From positions 744,001 through 808,000 of the forward strand of contig NZ_LT906463.1 in the NCBI RefSeq assembly GCF_900186995.1: 64,000 nucleotides of DNA. The letters run 5' to 3'. This document shows positions 60,695-64,000 of this stretch, in pieces. How positions within the stretch are numbered: position 1 is the stretch's first letter; each line of letters begins with the position of its first letter. The stretch comes from Haemophilus pittmaniae (GTDB taxonomy: Bacteria > Pseudomonadota > Gammaproteobacteria > Enterobacterales > Pasteurellaceae). Below the pieces are notes generated by a model, which worked only from the letters and a program-made list of their open reading frames with translations, was not told the origin of the DNA and made no database searches. Made by a program: the position numbers and the translations under genes.

Positions 60695-63445
60695 ATGAAA
60701 CCGACCGTAATCATTTTAGGCTTGGTCACTTTTTTTAGCTTGGCTGTACAAGCCAAGGAAGAACCTCAAATTGTGCAGGGAAAATTAGACAATGGCCTGC
60801 AATATACAATTTTACCCTTACATGAGCAGAGTAATCGGGTGGATATTCGGATGCGTGTGAAAGCTGGCTCAGTGGATGAAAATGAACGCCAAATTGGTGG
60901 GGCACATATGCTGGAACACATGGTATTCCGCGGTTCACAGGAATATCCCCAAGGTGTGATGAAAATGCTGTTAGATAAGGGATGGAAACGCGCACAGAGC
61001 TATAACGCAGTCACTAACGCTGATACTACTACCTATATGTTTAGCCCGCCACAGGGCGCTAAGGATTTGTCGTTTAGTTTGAAAGTGCTGGATCAAATGC
61101 TGTTTCATGCCAATATCTCCCAACAGGATTTGGATGATGAACGAAAAATTATTTTGGAAGAATGGCGCTCCGGACAAGGTGTTGCCTCTCGTATGAACGT
61201 GCAACGTACCGCCAGTATTCGTGCGGATTCCCGTTATGCACGTTGGCCGGTGATAGGAACGCCGCAGAGTATCGAAGCCATGCCGGCAACGGAATTACAG
61301 GCCTTTTATCAAACTTGGTATAAGCCAAATAACATGCATTTGATGATTATCGGTGATGTGCAACCACAACAGGTCGAGGCAGAGATCCAACAAACCTTTG
61401 GTAAGGAACAGGCACAAAGTTTGCCATTGCGTAATTATCGTAATCCTAATTTGGCCGAACGTTTGCAATTTAATCAATTGGGCGATGAAAAAAGTGCGGT
61501 GAGTCAGATTGCCTATATTTTCCGTTTAGACGATAGCGCAGCTAATGCACAGACCGAAGAAGGACGAAAATTGCGTTTAACCGAACGATTGGCGCTTTCG
61601 TTGCTATCCCATCGTCTACAAAATCAAAAAGAAGCATTTCCCCAAGGTGTGAGCGCGTTGGCAGTGCGCAAATCCGATATCGGTGAAACAACTACCGCAG
61701 TGGGGTTGTTTGCTACCGTTGACGGCAATGCCCATCAGCTTGGATTACAACAGATTGTTACGGAATTAGCCCGTTTGCAACGCTATCCGGTGAGCCAAAA
61801 AGAATTGGATGAAGAGAAAAAACCGCTTTATCAGCAATTGGACTTTGCGGCCAAAGGCGGTAAAGAGCGACAATTCGAAGATTGGGTAAATGTGATGAAT
61901 AGTACGTTGTTTATGGATAAACCCTATTTCTCCCAACCGGAATTGGCGAAGTTAAGCCGCCCACTCTTGGATGCGATTACCCCAGAGGATGTACAACGTC
62001 TATTACAACATTGGTTTACTGCCAAGGATCGCATTGTGCAATATCAATCGCCACGTCAGGCGCAGATAGAACCAATTGATCGAGTTGTGTTTGAGCGTAT
62101 ACAAAAACAAGTACAGGCAGAGAAGCTTACCGCACCAATTGAAAAAGCCGTCTTACCGACTATGGAATTGTTACCGCTTGGTGACCAAACTGCCGGAAAA
62201 ATTATTCATACCCAGTATTTTGAAAGCGAAAATGTCACGGCATGGACTCTCGAAAACGGTGATAAAGTCATGTGGTTGAAAACCCCTTTGGCCAAGGGGC
62301 GTAGTTATTTTAAAGCGATGAATTCCGGTGGCTTTATGGCTCAAGGACTATCACCTTGGCAAAGCCAAATGGCAGTACAAATGATTGGACAGTCGGCACC
62401 GGAAAATTGGCAGATTGAGCAATTAACACAGTGGAAAAAAGATCACAAAGTGAATATCAGCCTATCGCAGGATGCGACCAATGTTACTTTTAGCGGTGAA
62501 AGTGATGATACCGATTTGGCAGATCTGCTACGTTTATATTATGCACTTGCCCAGCAGATTAATATTTCCGAGGGCGTGGATGAAGTTGTGGAAACGATGC
62601 AAAAAGACCTCGCCAAGCGCGCTGAAACACCGCAGGATCGTGAAATTAGCGATGCTTTACAACAACTGCGTTTCGGAAAATTATTAACTGCGACTGAACC
62701 AACCATAGAGGAATTGAGTAAAGTTACCGCACAAAGTCTCAATGCTGAATGGGGGAAAATCCGTCGTTTACCAACCACCTACTATGTTATCAATGATTTA
62801 TCACTAGAGGCGATGCAAGGCCTGGTGCAACGCTATTTAGCTAAATTCCCGCGCGATAAAGCATTGCCACAGATTGAAGAAAAACCGCTTACCGGCGTGC
62901 ATCAAGCGACCATTAAAGCGAATGTAGAACCGCGTACCGATCTGTATCTTGATTTTTATCGTGATCATCCTTGGAAAGGGGAGGATGCGATGTTAGTCGC
63001 CTTAATTCGCCCAATTATGGCCAATAAGCTTAAGGCCGGCTTGCGCGATGAATCCTTGGGGATTTATCGATTACGTTTGGATAGCACATTAAATCCGCAG
63101 ACCAATCGTATTGAAAGCCGTCTGTTCTTTGGCGCTAAACCGGAAAATATGCCACGTTTATTGGCTCAGACGAAACAAATTCTGGCTGCTTTGCCTCATC
63201 AAATTAGCCAAGAAGAGGTTGACCAGGCCAAGGCTGATTTGGCTAAACAGGAACAGGTGCGCCAAGAGGATGTACGAACGCTAATGAATCGTTTGGTGTT
63301 GAGTGAAACCCATTATCACAATCCGAGTTATTTAACAGCCAGTAAAAAATTATTGGATGGTATTAATCTAGAAAGTGTGAAAAAAATGGCTGAAAACGTG
63401 AGCTCGCTCACAAATTCATCGGAATTGCTAGTGGAGCCCAAATAA
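60695..63445 (+). CDS. M16-family zinc metallopeptidase (PqqL-like)
   Basis: A 916-residue exported peptidase. The signal peptide MKPTVIILGLVTFFSLAVQA (cleavage after VQA) is followed by an active M16 domain. The zinc motif HXXEH is HMLEH in GGAHMLEHMVFRG (about residues 70-82), and the distant glutamate ligand is in DDERKIILEEW. Three further M16-like domains, the last being inactive, follow to the C-terminus. Length and periplasmic location fit PqqL and Haemophilus zinc proteases. Substrate unknown; in E. coli PqqL has been linked to degrading imported protein for iron. Confidence 0.93.
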   Translation: MKPTVIILGLVTFFSLAVQAKEEPQIVQGKLDNGLQYTILPLHEQSNRVDIRMRVKAGSVDENERQIGGAHMLEHMVFRGSQEYPQGVMKMLLDKGWKRAQSYNAVTNADTTTYMFSPPQGAKDLSFSLKVLDQMLFHANISQQDLDDERKIILEEWRSGQGVASRMNVQRTASIRADSRYARWPVIGTPQSIEAMPATELQAFYQTWYKPNNMHLMIIGDVQPQQVEAEIQQTFGKEQAQSLPLRNYRNPNLAERLQFNQLGDEKSAVSQIAYIFRLDDSAANAQTEEGRKLRLTERLALSLLSHRLQNQKEAFPQGVSALAVRKSDIGETTTAVGLFATVDGNAHQLGLQQIVTELARLQRYPVSQKELDEEKKPLYQQLDFAAKGGKERQFEDWVNVMNSTLFMDKPYFSQPELAKLSRPLLDAITPEDVQRLLQHWFTAKDRIVQYQSPRQAQIEPIDRVVFERIQKQVQAEKLTAPIEKAVLPTMELLPLGDQTAGKIIHTQYFESENVTAWTLENGDKVMWLKTPLAKGRSYFKAMNSGGFMAQGLSPWQSQMAVQMIGQSAPENWQIEQLTQWKKDHKVNISLSQDATNVTFSGESDDTDLADLLRLYYALAQQINISEGVDEVVETMQKDLAKRAETPQDREISDALQQLRFGKLLTATEPTIEELSKVTAQSLNAEWGKIRRLPTTYYVINDLSLEAMQGLVQRYLAKFPRDKALPQIEEKPLTGVHQATIKANVEPRTDLYLDFYRDHPWKGEDAMLVALIRPIMANKLKAGLRDESLGIYRLRLDSTLNPQTNRIESRLFFGAKPENMPRLLAQTKQILAALPHQISQEEVDQAKADLAKQEQVRQEDVRTLMNRLVLSETHYHNPSYLTASKKLLDGINLESVKKMAENVSSLTNSSELLVEPK

Positions 63446-63472
63446 AACTGTCACAAGAGGGAATGGGCTTGC

Positions 63473-63478
63473 TATACT
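63473..63478 (+). promoter_or_regulatory. Candidate -10 of hel
   Basis: TATACT with a weak TGTCAC at 63449-63454 (18-base spacer), about 35 bases before the hel start codon. Confidence 0.5.
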
Positions 63479-63501
63479 TTCGCCCGTTGTTTTTTAGTTA
63501 A

Positions 63502-64000
<499 letters not shown>

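Overview
The window is a chromosomal segment of a gamma-proteobacterium of the family Pasteurellaceae, in the Haemophilus/Aggregatibacter branch. Support comes from exact copies of the Hin-type DNA uptake signal core (AAGTGCGGT, for example at 473-481, 54689-54697, 56957-56965 and 61492-61500), from gene content and order that from memory closely match Haemophilus influenzae (cysQ-zwf-pgl, hslVU, arcBC plus a YfcC-type carrier, metNIQ-gmhB next to an rRNA operon, lipoprotein e(P4)), and from the rRNA sequence. I do not assign a species.

Layout. 1-4130 is accessory: an edge-truncated two-helix membrane protein, a decayed copy of a GNAT acetyltransferase gene beside its intact parent, a small lipoprotein and two tandem DUF1176 proteins. 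4152-11354 (minus strand) holds an MFS carrier, pgl, zwf, cysQ, an OPT-family transporter and nudE. 11423-17196 holds hslR, a UPF0114 gene broken by one in-frame stop, rmuC, a small periplasmic protein and hslV-gdx-hslU, in which a guanidinium-type SMR exporter sits inside the heat-shock protease operon. 17197-22108 holds thiN and the haem genes hemCDXY. 22178-25174 is an anaerobic (FNR-box) hypBDE hydrogenase-maturation operon. A possible structured leader RNA and a DKNYY-repeat membrane protein follow.

27113-34424 is the anaerobic/nitrosative region: hcr-hcp facing a catabolic ornithine carbamoyltransferase, carbamate kinase and amino-acid carrier cluster that lacks arginine deiminase, followed by an Lrp-type regulator. 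34634-40027 carries dusA, a ClC antiporter and a four-gene polar amino-acid ABC transporter; a MerR regulator without the usual metal-binding cysteines is divergent from it. 40696-44967 holds trmL, rsmD and ftsY-ftsE-ftsX. 45095-48385 has metNIQ under a MetJ-like palindrome, then gmhB. 48461-53916 is a complete rRNA operon (16S, tRNA-Ile, tRNA-Ala, 23S, 5S). 54174-64000 holds def, fmt, rsmB, trkA, mscL, ispF, ispD, ftsB, an M16 peptidase and the start of the e(P4) phosphatase gene.

The most unusual signal is a dispersed intergenic repeat of about 75-110 bp, found eight times in both orientations, with a core around TAACCCATTGATTTTATTAG. Five copies sit exactly at convergent gene junctions. 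The two longest copies are bounded on both sides by the near-palindrome AATGTGACATT. I do not recognise the family. It is the best candidate here for an undescribed element.
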